DNA of 64,000 nt from Candidatus Dojkabacteria bacterium (lineage in GTDB: Bacteria > Patescibacteria > Dojkabacteria > SC72 > JAFGCJ01), in NCBI GenBank assembly GCA_016932785.1, contig JAFGCJ010000001.1, positions 1 to 64,000 of the forward strand, written 5' to 3'. Below the pieces are notes generated by a model. That model saw nothing but the letters and a program-made list of their open reading frames with translations, ran no database searches and was not told where the DNA came from. Every line of letters starts with the position of its first letter. The first letter of the stretch is position 1. The position numbers were made by a program, and so were the translations under genes. Positions 7,500-14,690 of the stretch are shown here, one piece after another.

Positions 7500-8711
7500 A
7501 TGAGTCCTTCAAAAAAATCGTCTGGTACCAAGGAGGACGTGGTATCCCTTGGGGGAAAAGAACAGGAGCCGGTGAAAAAGAAGATTTTTACTTATGGTCG
7601 GCTTATTGGTTGTGCTTTAGTGCTTTCGGTGGTGTTTTTTATTCTTATTGTTGGTGTAATTATAGGTAGAATGTGGATTCCTAAGGTTGAAAATTGGCTT
7701 GAGGATCATAATTTCGTTGAGGGGAGTTTTGATTCGGGTTCTTCTCAAAAGGAAAGTACTACTGAAATAATCACTGAGGAGAATTGGGTTAAGGATGTAG
7801 TTGATCAGGTTAGTTCTGGTGTTGTAAGTATTGCAGTTTCAGAGGCAAGCTTTGACCCGAGTACAGGAGAGGTTGACGATTCAACTAATATTGGTACAGG
7901 ATTTGTAATTGATGACTCTGGATTGATTCTTACGAACCAGCACGTGGTTTCCAGTATGAATGAAGATTACATTGTAATTACTTCCGATGGAGAAGAATAT
8001 GAGGTAAAAGAGATTAGCAGAGATGATGTAAGCGATCTCGCCATTCTTAAAGTAGATACAGATGATCTTGAGGCCTTGACCCTTGGAAATTCTGATAATC
8101 TAGAGGCTGGCCAATATGTTGTTGCCATAGGAAATCCTTTTGGAGATCTTCCTGGGAGTGTAACATCGGGAATAATCAGTGGGCTAGGGCGTTCAGTAAC
8201 CGCTGGAAGCGGCTTCTGGGGCAGTACCAAGACCTATGAGGATGTGATTCAGACCGATGCTGCTGTAAACCCTGGGAATTCAGGAGGACCGCTTCTTGAC
8301 TCGAGGGGAAATGTTATTGGAGTAAACTTTGCGACTACCTCCGGTGCCGACAATATTTCCTTTGCTCTACCAATAAACAGGGCAAAAGAGAAAATTTCGG
8401 AGTACAAGAAGTATGGTAGATTCATAAAGCCTTACCTTGGAGTCGAATATCAAATTATTACCCAGACAGAAGCACAATATTATAGAGATGTGGTACCTGG
8501 GGCGCTTGTTTTGAGAGTTCTTGATGGAAGCCCTGCGGATAAAGCCGGAATAGAGAAGGCAGATATAATCACTGAAATTGCGGGTGATGAGGTTACAACC
8601 TCTTTCTCAGATCTTATTCAAAAACATAAGGTTGGTGATGAAATTACTGTAACCGTTTGGAGAGATGGAAAGACTATCGAGATGGAGGTGACCCTCGAGG
8701 AATCAAAATAG
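7500..8711 (+). CDS. HtrA/DegP-like membrane-anchored serine protease
   Basis: 403 residues. A basic cytoplasmic tail, one membrane segment (about 35-56), a low-complexity linker, then a trypsin-fold domain with the full triad H148 (LTNQHVV), D179 (SDLAIL) and S261 (GNSGGPL). A single PDZ domain (about 305-395) carries GSPADKAGIEKADIITEIAGDEV. HtrA proteases degrade or refold damaged extracytoplasmic proteins. The gene follows rplI after 52 nt. With the S41 protease upstream it forms an envelope quality-control pair around rplI. Confidence 0.94.
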   Translation: MSPSKKSSGTKEDVVSLGGKEQEPVKKKIFTYGRLIGCALVLSVVFFILIVGVIIGRMWIPKVENWLEDHNFVEGSFDSGSSQKESTTEIITEENWVKDVVDQVSSGVVSIAVSEASFDPSTGEVDDSTNIGTGFVIDDSGLILTNQHVVSSMNEDYIVITSDGEEYEVKEISRDDVSDLAILKVDTDDLEALTLGNSDNLEAGQYVVAIGNPFGDLPGSVTSGIISGLGRSVTAGSGFWGSTKTYEDVIQTDAAVNPGNSGGPLLDSRGNVIGVNFATTSGADNISFALPINRAKEKISEYKKYGRFIKPYLGVEYQIITQTEAQYYRDVVPGALVLRVLDGSPADKAGIEKADIITEIAGDEVTTSFSDLIQKHKVGDEITVTVWRDGKTIEMEVTLEESK

Positions 8712-8777
8712 TTCGGAGGTGTGATTAAGAATTTGCTAGGGGACAGAACGGATCGGAGTGTAATTGGGCCTGTGGGG

Positions 8778-9680
8778 TCATGAGAGCTTCTGGATGACCA
8801 GAAATCTGTCCATTTCGGATGTATCCTTTGCTATATACCTTTTGGATTTGGGGTAAAACCTTTCGGCAAAATCCATTACGGTTTCCACAAGTTTAGGTTG
8901 AATTTCTAATATTAGGGAGGCGTTTTGTCTAAGCCTTGGCTGTGCCTGTATGAGAAGCTCTCTGATTAGTGAAGCACCGTTGTGCCCGCCATCCAGGGCG
9001 ATTTTCGGCTCGTATTTTTCAACACTCTTTGCAAGTATTGGAAGATCGTTTTCTGGTATGTATGGAAGGTTTGCTACTACAAGATCAAATTTGATCCTGG
9101 AGGAGATAGGGTTAAGAAGATTTCCTTTCTTTATTGTAATTTTCGACTTCAGCTTGTAGGTTTCGGTGTTTTCCCTGGCGATCTTTAGAGCCTCTGGGGA
9201 AATATCAGTTGCGTAGTAATTTGCAGGCTCCTTCGTTGCAAGAGCTAGGGAGATTATTATGCAGCCTGTACCGGTGCCAACGTCTACGATGTTTAGTTTT
9301 TCCGCCTTGCTATAAGGTTGGTAAGTTTTCTCGGAAATGATTGATCGAGCAAGGTCGACAAGAGTTTCGGTTTCTACTCTTGGAATTAGGGTATTCTTAT
9401 TTACACTGAAGCGATTTCCGTAGAAGTGAGATATTCCAGTTACATATTCAATAGGTTCATCTTTCTTTAGGCGTGAGATTGCTTTATTCAAACGCTTGGT
9501 CTGGTCTTTTGTGAGTTCTTTATCAAGATATTTGTAGATACCTGTTTCATTAAGCTCTGCAATGTGCTCCATTAGATGTATGATGTCCCGGTCTCCATCG
9601 GCGATATATTTACCACAGTCCTTTTGAAGCTTGCTTATAGCCTGTCGTATGGTGATTTTACTTTCTTGGGGACTTGTCAT
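8778..9680 (-). CDS. prmC: Release factor glutamine methyltransferase
   Basis: 300 residues. An N-terminal helical substrate-binding domain is followed by a Rossmann-fold SAM methyltransferase (IVDVGTGTGCIIISLA). The catalytic motif, NPPY in most homologues, reads NLPYIPE here; the asparagine and tyrosine that hold the glutamine side chain are kept. PrmC N5-methylates the GGQ glutamine of release factors. It is the last gene of the minus-strand rpmE-prfA-prmC cluster, 15 nt after prfA, directly downstream of its substrate gene. Confidence 0.94.
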   Translation of the reverse strand: MTSPQESKITIRQAISKLQKDCGKYIADGDRDIIHLMEHIAELNETGIYKYLDKELTKDQTKRLNKAISRLKKDEPIEYVTGISHFYGNRFSVNKNTLIPRVETETLVDLARSIISEKTYQPYSKAEKLNIVDVGTGTGCIIISLALATKEPANYYATDISPEALKIARENTETYKLKSKITIKKGNLLNPISSRIKFDLVVANLPYIPENDLPILAKSVEKYEPKIALDGGHNGASLIRELLIQAQPRLRQNASLILEIQPKLVETVMDFAERFYPKSKRYIAKDTSEMDRFLVIQKLS

Positions 9681-9695
9681 TGGTTTTTCTAAGGC

Positions 9696-10715
9696 TTAAA
9701 GGTCTTTTCTTAGGGTCTCGATTATATCATCGAGGTTTCCGTCAAGAATTTCCTCCAGATTATGCCATGATTTCTTTATCCTGTGATCAGTTATTCTGCT
9801 TTGGGGGAAATTATAGGTCCGTACTTTTTCTGAGCGCATTGCGCTTCCTATTTGGTCTCTTCTCATATCGGACCGTTTTTCTTTAAGCTCTTCCTGTTGT
9901 TTTTCGTATAGCCTTGCGCGAAGGACCTGCATGGCTTTCTTCTTGTTCTGAGTTTGGGATTTGCTTTCCTGGCAGCTTACATCTATGCCTGTTGGAATAT
10001 GGGTAATCCTTACTGCCGAATCCGTCTTGTTTACGCATTGCCCTCCGGCTCCGCTGGCACGAAACACCTCAATACGGATATCCTCAGGTTTTATGTCAAT
10101 CTCGACTTCTTGTGCCTCAGGAAGAACAGCCACAGAAGCAGTTGAAGTGTGTATTCTGCCTGAGCTTTCGGTTGTAGGAACTCTTTGGACTCTGTGGACC
10201 CCGCTTTCATATTTGAATGTACCGAACGCGTTCTTGCCATCTATTTCTGCAGTTATTTCTTTGAGACCTCCTGTGCTGGAAAGGGCTCGGTCGAGCACAT
10301 TTACCTGATAGCCTTTTTTCTGGGCGTACTGGGTGTACATCCTAAAAAGGTCAGCTGCAAATAGTGAAGCCTCTTCACCTCCAGCTCCAGCCCGAATCTC
10401 TATTATTGCGTCTCTGGAGTTATTTGGGTCGGATGCCTCTGCTTCTTGCTTGGTCATATCTGAAATTTCCTCTTTTTTCGATGTTATCTCGGCTTCAATT
10501 TTTTTAATATCTTCCCTTGCAAGTCTTTGAATTTCCTGATCCTCCGAGTCCAGGAGCTCTTTTGCCTGGCCTAAGTTATCGTACAGATCTTCAATTTCAT
10601 TTATCTTTTCAATAATTGGGAAAAGACGATTATATTCCTCCCATTCATTTGGGGTTTGAGGTTCTTTTACTTTGGAAAATCTTTCTTTGTATTCTTGGTA
10701 ATTGTCCTTATCCAT
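9696..10715 (-). CDS. prfA: Peptide chain release factor 1
   Basis: 339 residues. It contains the peptidyl-tRNA hydrolysis motif GGQ (ASGAGGQCVNKTDSAVRI) and the codon-recognition region HRVQRVPTTESSGRIHTST. The tripeptide anticodon is PTT rather than the PAT/PVT usual in RF1; threonine at the third position fits UAA/UAG reading. A little shorter than the roughly 360 residues of E. coli RF1, mostly at the N-terminal helical domain. It lies between rpmE and prmC, and its GGQ is the expected methylation target of that enzyme. Confidence 0.95.
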   Translation of the reverse strand: MDKDNYQEYKERFSKVKEPQTPNEWEEYNRLFPIIEKINEIEDLYDNLGQAKELLDSEDQEIQRLAREDIKKIEAEITSKKEEISDMTKQEAEASDPNNSRDAIIEIRAGAGGEEASLFAADLFRMYTQYAQKKGYQVNVLDRALSSTGGLKEITAEIDGKNAFGTFKYESGVHRVQRVPTTESSGRIHTSTASVAVLPEAQEVEIDIKPEDIRIEVFRASGAGGQCVNKTDSAVRITHIPTGIDVSCQESKSQTQNKKKAMQVLRARLYEKQQEELKEKRSDMRRDQIGSAMRSEKVRTYNFPQSRITDHRIKKSWHNLEEILDGNLDDIIETLRKDL

Positions 10716-10757
10716 TGTTTGGTTTCGGAAGAGAAGAACTGGGTGTTTTGAAAGTAG

Positions 10758-11084
10758 CTAGCTGCTTAGCTGTTTGAGCATGTCTTTGAGGGTTTGCTCT
10801 TTTGTTGGTGCCGAGGATCTTCTCTCAGCCCTTTTTTGTCTGCGGTTCTCCTGTTTTTCCTTCTTACTTACTATTTTTTGCTTTGCTTTCTTCTTTCTTT
10901 CTTCGTATTTTGATACAAGATTTGCTGTGTCTACGATCTTCTGGTCTCCAGTATAGAACGGATGACACTTTGAGCATAGCTCTGTAGTGATGTTGTCTGT
11001 AGTAGATCCTGTAACGAAAGTGTTGCCACAGGAGCATGTGACCGTTACATTGTGATTGTACTTTGGATGTATCTTTGCTTTCAT
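10758..11084 (-). CDS. rpmE: Large ribosomal subunit protein bL31, zinc-binding form
   Basis: 108 residues from the ATG at 11084 (MKAKIHPKYN), the family's canonical start; a longer in-frame extension to 11123 is unlikely. The zinc ligands are present in CSCG and CSKCHPFYTG, making it the C+ type. The C-terminal 40 residues (KKEKQENRRQKRAERR and beyond) are a basic extension beyond the usual 70-residue protein. It leads the rpmE-prfA-prmC cluster. Confidence 0.93.
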   Translation of the reverse strand: MKAKIHPKYNHNVTVTCSCGNTFVTGSTTDNITTELCSKCHPFYTGDQKIVDTANLVSKYEERKKKAKQKIVSKKEKQENRRQKRAERRSSAPTKEQTLKDMLKQLSS

Positions 11085-11243
11085 GCTGGATGGGATTATA
11101 TCAGGGGTTTGGGGGAGAATCAAATGTTCAAAATCGTGACCTTTCGAATATTTTAAACTTCAAATATGTTGTAGGAGTCTTTCTAGTAATATTTCGAAAA
11201 AGGTGTCTTTTGGGTCGAAACCGATCGGACGAACACCGCATCC

Positions 11244-11271
11244 TTGACATATACCCCGCGGGGTATATAAT
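11244..11271 (+). promoter_or_regulatory. Consensus sigma-70 promoter with CsoR-type operator in its spacer
   Basis: A perfect -35 TTGACA (11244-11249) and a perfect -10 TATAAT (11266-11271) are 16 nt apart. The spacer is filled by a perfect 20-bp palindrome, ATATACCCCGCGGGGTATAT (11249-11268). AT-flanked, GC-centred palindromes of this form are the known operators of the CsoR/RcnR/FrmR family, and a member of that family starts 86 nt downstream. Binding would block RNA polymerase, so autorepression is the natural inference. A near copy lies at 28065-28093. Confidence 0.85.
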
Positions 11272-11356
11272 CACGGGTAGATTTAAGTATATTTAATGGT
11301 CGATGATTGACCATTACTTGTGTTTTCGACTATTTAAATTAAGTTTTTGTTGTTTT

Positions 11357-11584
11357 ATGCCGAAAAAAGGGAAATCTTCTCTTGAAGATAGACTACATAG
11401 GATAGAGGGGCAGATACGTGGTGTCGAGTCTATGGTAGAGGGAGAATCTGATCTTAGTAAAGTGATTGTTCAGCTTCAGGCTGTTATATCAGCCTTGGAA
11501 AGTGTAAAATTGGAAATTGTGAAGAGGAAGATCAAGACCAGTGTTGAGGATCAAGTTCTTGGAGCTTTGGAGCTTCTCAAGTAA
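11357..11584 (+). CDS. CsoR/FrmR-family (DUF156) transcriptional repressor, noncanonical ligands
   Basis: 75 residues from the ATG at 11357; an upstream TTG/ATG extension is hydrophobic and atypical. It is an all-helical protein with the family signature LEDRLHRIEGQIRGVESMVE. Copper-sensing CsoR proteins use Cys, His, Cys. By my alignment the equivalent residues here are L33, K58 and S62, and the protein has no cysteine or second histidine in the sensing pocket, so it is unlikely to sense copper in the classical way. The inducer is unknown. The strong operator-promoter is upstream and a sortase gene begins 20 nt downstream, probably co-transcribed. Confidence 0.85.
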   Translation: MPKKGKSSLEDRLHRIEGQIRGVESMVEGESDLSKVIVQLQAVISALESVKLEIVKRKIKTSVEDQVLGALELLK

Positions 11585-11604
11585 ATTTAGGATTGTGCTT
11601 TGTA

Positions 11605-12321
11605 ATGTCTCCAAGTAAGAAGAATCGTAGTGATTCAGCGGAATCGCATAAAGCCTGCTCGGGCAAGAAAGAAAAGAAATCAAAAAAATCTAAGAAGTCT
11701 AATGTATTTGCCAAAGTTTCATTAGCTGTATTTTCTATAATGGGTGTGGTAGTTCTTATAATGCCTTTTATGCCAAATATTATTTTTTGGCTTAGAGACC
11801 TTATGGGTAATGTTGAATATGATCCCCAGGAAGTTAGGGCCAGGATTCAGGGTGAGGGTGGACGGGGGGATTCTGAAGATGGTTTTCAAAATACGAGAAT
11901 TCTTATTCCGGAGATCGGACTTAATGCTCCTGTGGTTGAAGGTGAGGACGAGAGTGTAATGGACCAAGGTGCCTGGCACAGGCCGGGAACAGGGAATCCT
12001 ATTGATGGGGGAAATACCGTTATTACAGGGCATAGATTTAGATATTTGCCTCCGAATAATTTGACATTTTACCATCTTGATAAGGTTGAGAAGGGTGATG
12101 AAGTTATTCTTTTTTGGGATGGAGTTGAGTTTGATTATATAGTTACTGAAACTTTTGTTGTGGATCCGGATAGGACTGATATCGAGGGGAATACTGTTGA
12201 ACCCAAGCTTACGTTGTATACCTGTACGCCTCTTTGGACTGCGCAGAAAAGGCTTGTTGTAATAGCAGAGCCGGTCAATGATGAAGGAGATTTGGAGGAG
12301 ATCGAAATTGATGGTGTTTAG
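11605..12321 (+). CDS. Sortase
   Basis: 238 residues from ATG 11605 (an in-frame TTG at 11593 adds four). A lysine/serine-rich cytoplasmic tail, one membrane segment (about 36-63), then a sortase beta barrel. The catalytic residues are visible: H143 in ITGHRF, C207 in LYTCTPL and R216 in QKRLVV. Sortases cleave LPxTG-like signals and join proteins to the envelope. Its position behind the CsoR-like repressor suggests it is regulated by that operator, an unusual pairing. A second sortase is at 61.6-62.3 kb. The subclass (D/E-like) is not certain. Confidence 0.9.
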   Translation: MSPSKKNRSDSAESHKACSGKKEKKSKKSKKSNVFAKVSLAVFSIMGVVVLIMPFMPNIIFWLRDLMGNVEYDPQEVRARIQGEGGRGDSEDGFQNTRILIPEIGLNAPVVEGEDESVMDQGAWHRPGTGNPIDGGNTVITGHRFRYLPPNNLTFYHLDKVEKGDEVILFWDGVEFDYIVTETFVVDPDRTDIEGNTVEPKLTLYTCTPLWTAQKRLVVIAEPVNDEGDLEEIEIDGV

Positions 12322-12358
12322 TGTTGGATTATTCTAGTTGAAATTAGTAGTGAAAAAC

Positions 12359-12367
12359 TGGCATAAT
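12359..12367 (+). promoter_or_regulatory. Extended -10 promoter before the MBL gene
   Basis: TGGCATAAT matches an extended -10 (TGn plus CATAAT) 67 nt before the next start. The TGGCA also pairs with TGCCA at 12373-12377, giving a small hairpin. It closely matches the elements at 5525 and 34793. Confidence 0.45.
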
Positions 12368-12433
12368 CTATTTGCCACTTGAAAGAGTTTCCGAACCCGA
12401 GTTGTTCTGGATGATTAATAATTTTAGTATTAA

Positions 12434-13096
12434 ATGGTAATGGAATTGACATATTATGGTTTAAGCTGTTTCAGGATAAAATCAGGATCTGCTTGTTTAG
12501 TAACAGATCCTTTCAATATAAGGGGTCTTGGGATCAGTATTCCTAATCTGGAGGCTGATATGGTTCTCTATACTGGAGATCCTGAAAAACTTGGAGACTG
12601 CAGTAGTAAGTTGAAGACTTCCGAGGCACGGGCTCAGTCGGGTCAGTCATATTTCGAGGTGGCTGAACCTGGAGAGTATGAGGTTGGTGGTATTTTCGTC
12701 AGGGTTTACAGTGACTCTTCGGTCTCTGTTATAACGAGTGAGAACGTGAATGTTTGCTACTTGGGAATGATTTCTGGTCATGCCCCTTCGATTGATGAGA
12801 TTGAGGATGTTGGGAATATAGACTATCTCATTGTGCCAGTGGGTAACGGGGTGAGCTTTATTGACTGGAAGAATCTGGATAAGGTTATCAAAGATATTGA
12901 TCCTGCTGTTGTAATTCCGTCTTGTTACAAACTGGATGGGTTGAAAGGAGACTTCTCGGATTTGAAGAAAGCTGAGGAATTTCTAAACGAATTTGGTTTT
13001 GGAGCTGTAGAGCCTGAGAAGAAACTGAGTCTTGTACCAGTCAGTCGCAATGAGGACTATCAGATGAAAGCGGTTGTACTTGAGAAGAGAGGCTAG
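12434..13096 (+). CDS. Degenerate metallo-beta-lactamase-fold protein (UlaG-like)
   Basis: 220 residues. It opens with ELTYYGLSCFRIKSG and LVTDPF and has PGEYEVGGIFVRV, the beta-strand pattern of the UlaG-like MBL-fold hydrolases. The HxHxDH zinc signature that should follow the first strand pair is absent, and later histidine ligands are not evident (a lone SGH at about 116). It probably has the fold without the usual metal chemistry. A start at the second methionine (12440) is also possible. It stands alone between the sortase and dnaB. The role is unknown. Confidence 0.7.
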   Translation: MVMELTYYGLSCFRIKSGSACLVTDPFNIRGLGISIPNLEADMVLYTGDPEKLGDCSSKLKTSEARAQSGQSYFEVAEPGEYEVGGIFVRVYSDSSVSVITSENVNVCYLGMISGHAPSIDEIEDVGNIDYLIVPVGNGVSFIDWKNLDKVIKDIDPAVVIPSCYKLDGLKGDFSDLKKAEEFLNEFGFGAVEPEKKLSLVPVSRNEDYQMKAVVLEKRG

Positions 13097-13242
13097 CCGT
13101 TGTTCTGTTAATCACTGCCCAGTGAGTATCGATAGATGATTCGTGCCATCGCATGTCTCGGGTAAATTATGAGCAGTCGAATGCATTGAAGACTGAGATT
13201 TGCGATGAGACGATCTAAGCTGTAAAATCTCGACCAACTCTT

Positions 13243-14574
13243 ATGGCAAATGCAAACGTTCCACCTCAAAATGTCGATGCAGAGAAATCCGTTCTAGGTT
13301 CAATTCTCATGGGAAAAGATGCCCTTATTAAAGTGGCAGAATTTCTTTTACCGGAGCATTTCTATGATCCAAAGCATCGAGATATTTATGATGCTACTAT
13401 GGAGCTTTTTGACGAAGGCCTTCCTGTTGATATTGTGACTCTAGCTGATAAGCTAAAGAGCAAGAAGAAACTTAGAAGAATTGGAGGGAGATCATATCTG
13501 ACTGAATTGGTTGAGAATGTTCCGACGGCGGCACATGCAGAAGATTATGGGCAAATTGTTAAAGCTCTGAGTACTCGTCGGAGTCTGATTTCTGCAGCTT
13601 CGAAAATAAATGGTGTAGCATTCGATGAAGAAAGAGATATTGCTGATATTCTGGATGAGTGTGAGCAGGAGTTGTTTTCAATTTCTCAGGCAAGCCTTCG
13701 TGAGAAATTTATTCATATACGTGAGCTCCTCAAGGATGCCTATGAGCGTGCGGAAACTATTGATCAGAAAAAAGACAAATTGACCGGAGTTCCAAGTGGA
13801 TTTAAGGTACTTGATAATATTTTAGGTGGGTTCCAGCCTTCGGATATGGTAGTGCTTGCGGCACGCCCATCCGTTGGTAAAACTGCCCTTGCTTTGGATA
13901 TAGCCCGCCATGCTTCGGTAGTCGAGAAGAAGAAGATTGCCTTCTTTTCACTCGAAATGTCTGATATGCAGCTTATGGATCGTATGCTTGGAATGCAGGC
14001 GAGGGTCCCTTTCTGGGATATGAAAATGGGGAAACTTAAGGATGAGGCATTTGAGAGAATAGCTGATGCTATGGGACAACTGGCTGAGGCTGAAATTTTT
14101 ATCGATGATAAGCCTGGGCAAAGTGTTATGGAGGTCCGGACCAAGGCCCGTAGATTGCAGCTGGAACAGGGCGTTGATTTGGTAGTCGTTGACTATATGC
14201 AGCTGATGCACTCTCGCAATCTTGAGAATCGTGTCCAGGAGGTATCTGAGATATCTATGGGCATGAAGAATCTGGCACGTGAATTAAAGGTGCCGGTGCT
14301 TGTTCTGTCACAGCTGTCGCGTGCAGTTGAACAGAGAGCTGACAGAATACCTCAGCTTAGTGATCTTCGTGAGAGCGGCAGTATTGAGCAGGATGCCGAT
14401 GTTGTAGTCTTTTTGCACAGGGAGGAACAATATAATCCTGACACGGATCGGAAAGGGATTGCGGATTTGATTATATCTAAGCACAGAAACGGTCCAACGG
14501 GGAGGTACGAACTTGCGTTTGTTAAGGAGTTGGGTAGCTTTAGGAATTTAGAGAAGAAGAGGAAAGAGGAGTAG
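13243..14574 (+). CDS. dnaB: Replicative DNA helicase
   Basis: 443 residues. The N-terminal DnaB domain begins with PPQNVDAEKSVLGSILM, which is diagnostic. The RecA-like C-terminal ATPase has Walker A ARPSVGKTA (about 207-215), Walker B LVVVDYMQLM, and the family's KNLARELKVPVLVLSQLSR and DLRESGSIEQDADVV. It unwinds DNA ahead of the fork as a hexamer. No intein interrupts it. An A/T-rich TAAAAT about 20 nt before the start may be its -10 element. Confidence 0.97.
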   Translation: MANANVPPQNVDAEKSVLGSILMGKDALIKVAEFLLPEHFYDPKHRDIYDATMELFDEGLPVDIVTLADKLKSKKKLRRIGGRSYLTELVENVPTAAHAEDYGQIVKALSTRRSLISAASKINGVAFDEERDIADILDECEQELFSISQASLREKFIHIRELLKDAYERAETIDQKKDKLTGVPSGFKVLDNILGGFQPSDMVVLAARPSVGKTALALDIARHASVVEKKKIAFFSLEMSDMQLMDRMLGMQARVPFWDMKMGKLKDEAFERIADAMGQLAEAEIFIDDKPGQSVMEVRTKARRLQLEQGVDLVVVDYMQLMHSRNLENRVQEVSEISMGMKNLARELKVPVLVLSQLSRAVEQRADRIPQLSDLRESGSIEQDADVVVFLHREEQYNPDTDRKGIADLIISKHRNGPTGRYELAFVKELGSFRNLEKKRKEE

Positions 14575-14642
14575 TCTTTTCTGGGGATTTTGTAGCTTTC
14601 GGGTTTCACTTATTCGGGCTGGTATAAGGCTTGATTTTGGGG

Positions 14643-14648
14643 TACAAT
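14643..14648 (+). promoter_or_regulatory. Possible -10 element for the helical-protein/kinase operon
   Basis: TACAAT preceded by GGGG matches the -10 core of the ruvB promoter (TGGTACAAT at 34793). It lies inside the longest reading frame of the next gene, which supports the later GTG start at 14691. No clear -35 is seen. Confidence 0.4.
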
Positions 14649-14690
14649 AAAGCCCATATTGTTTTACTAAGATGTAATCAGATTAAAACC

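Noticed and set aside
11063..11296. Plus-strand frame crossing the csoR promoter
   Set aside because: It runs antisense through the rpmE start and across a consensus promoter and operator; no coding signal.
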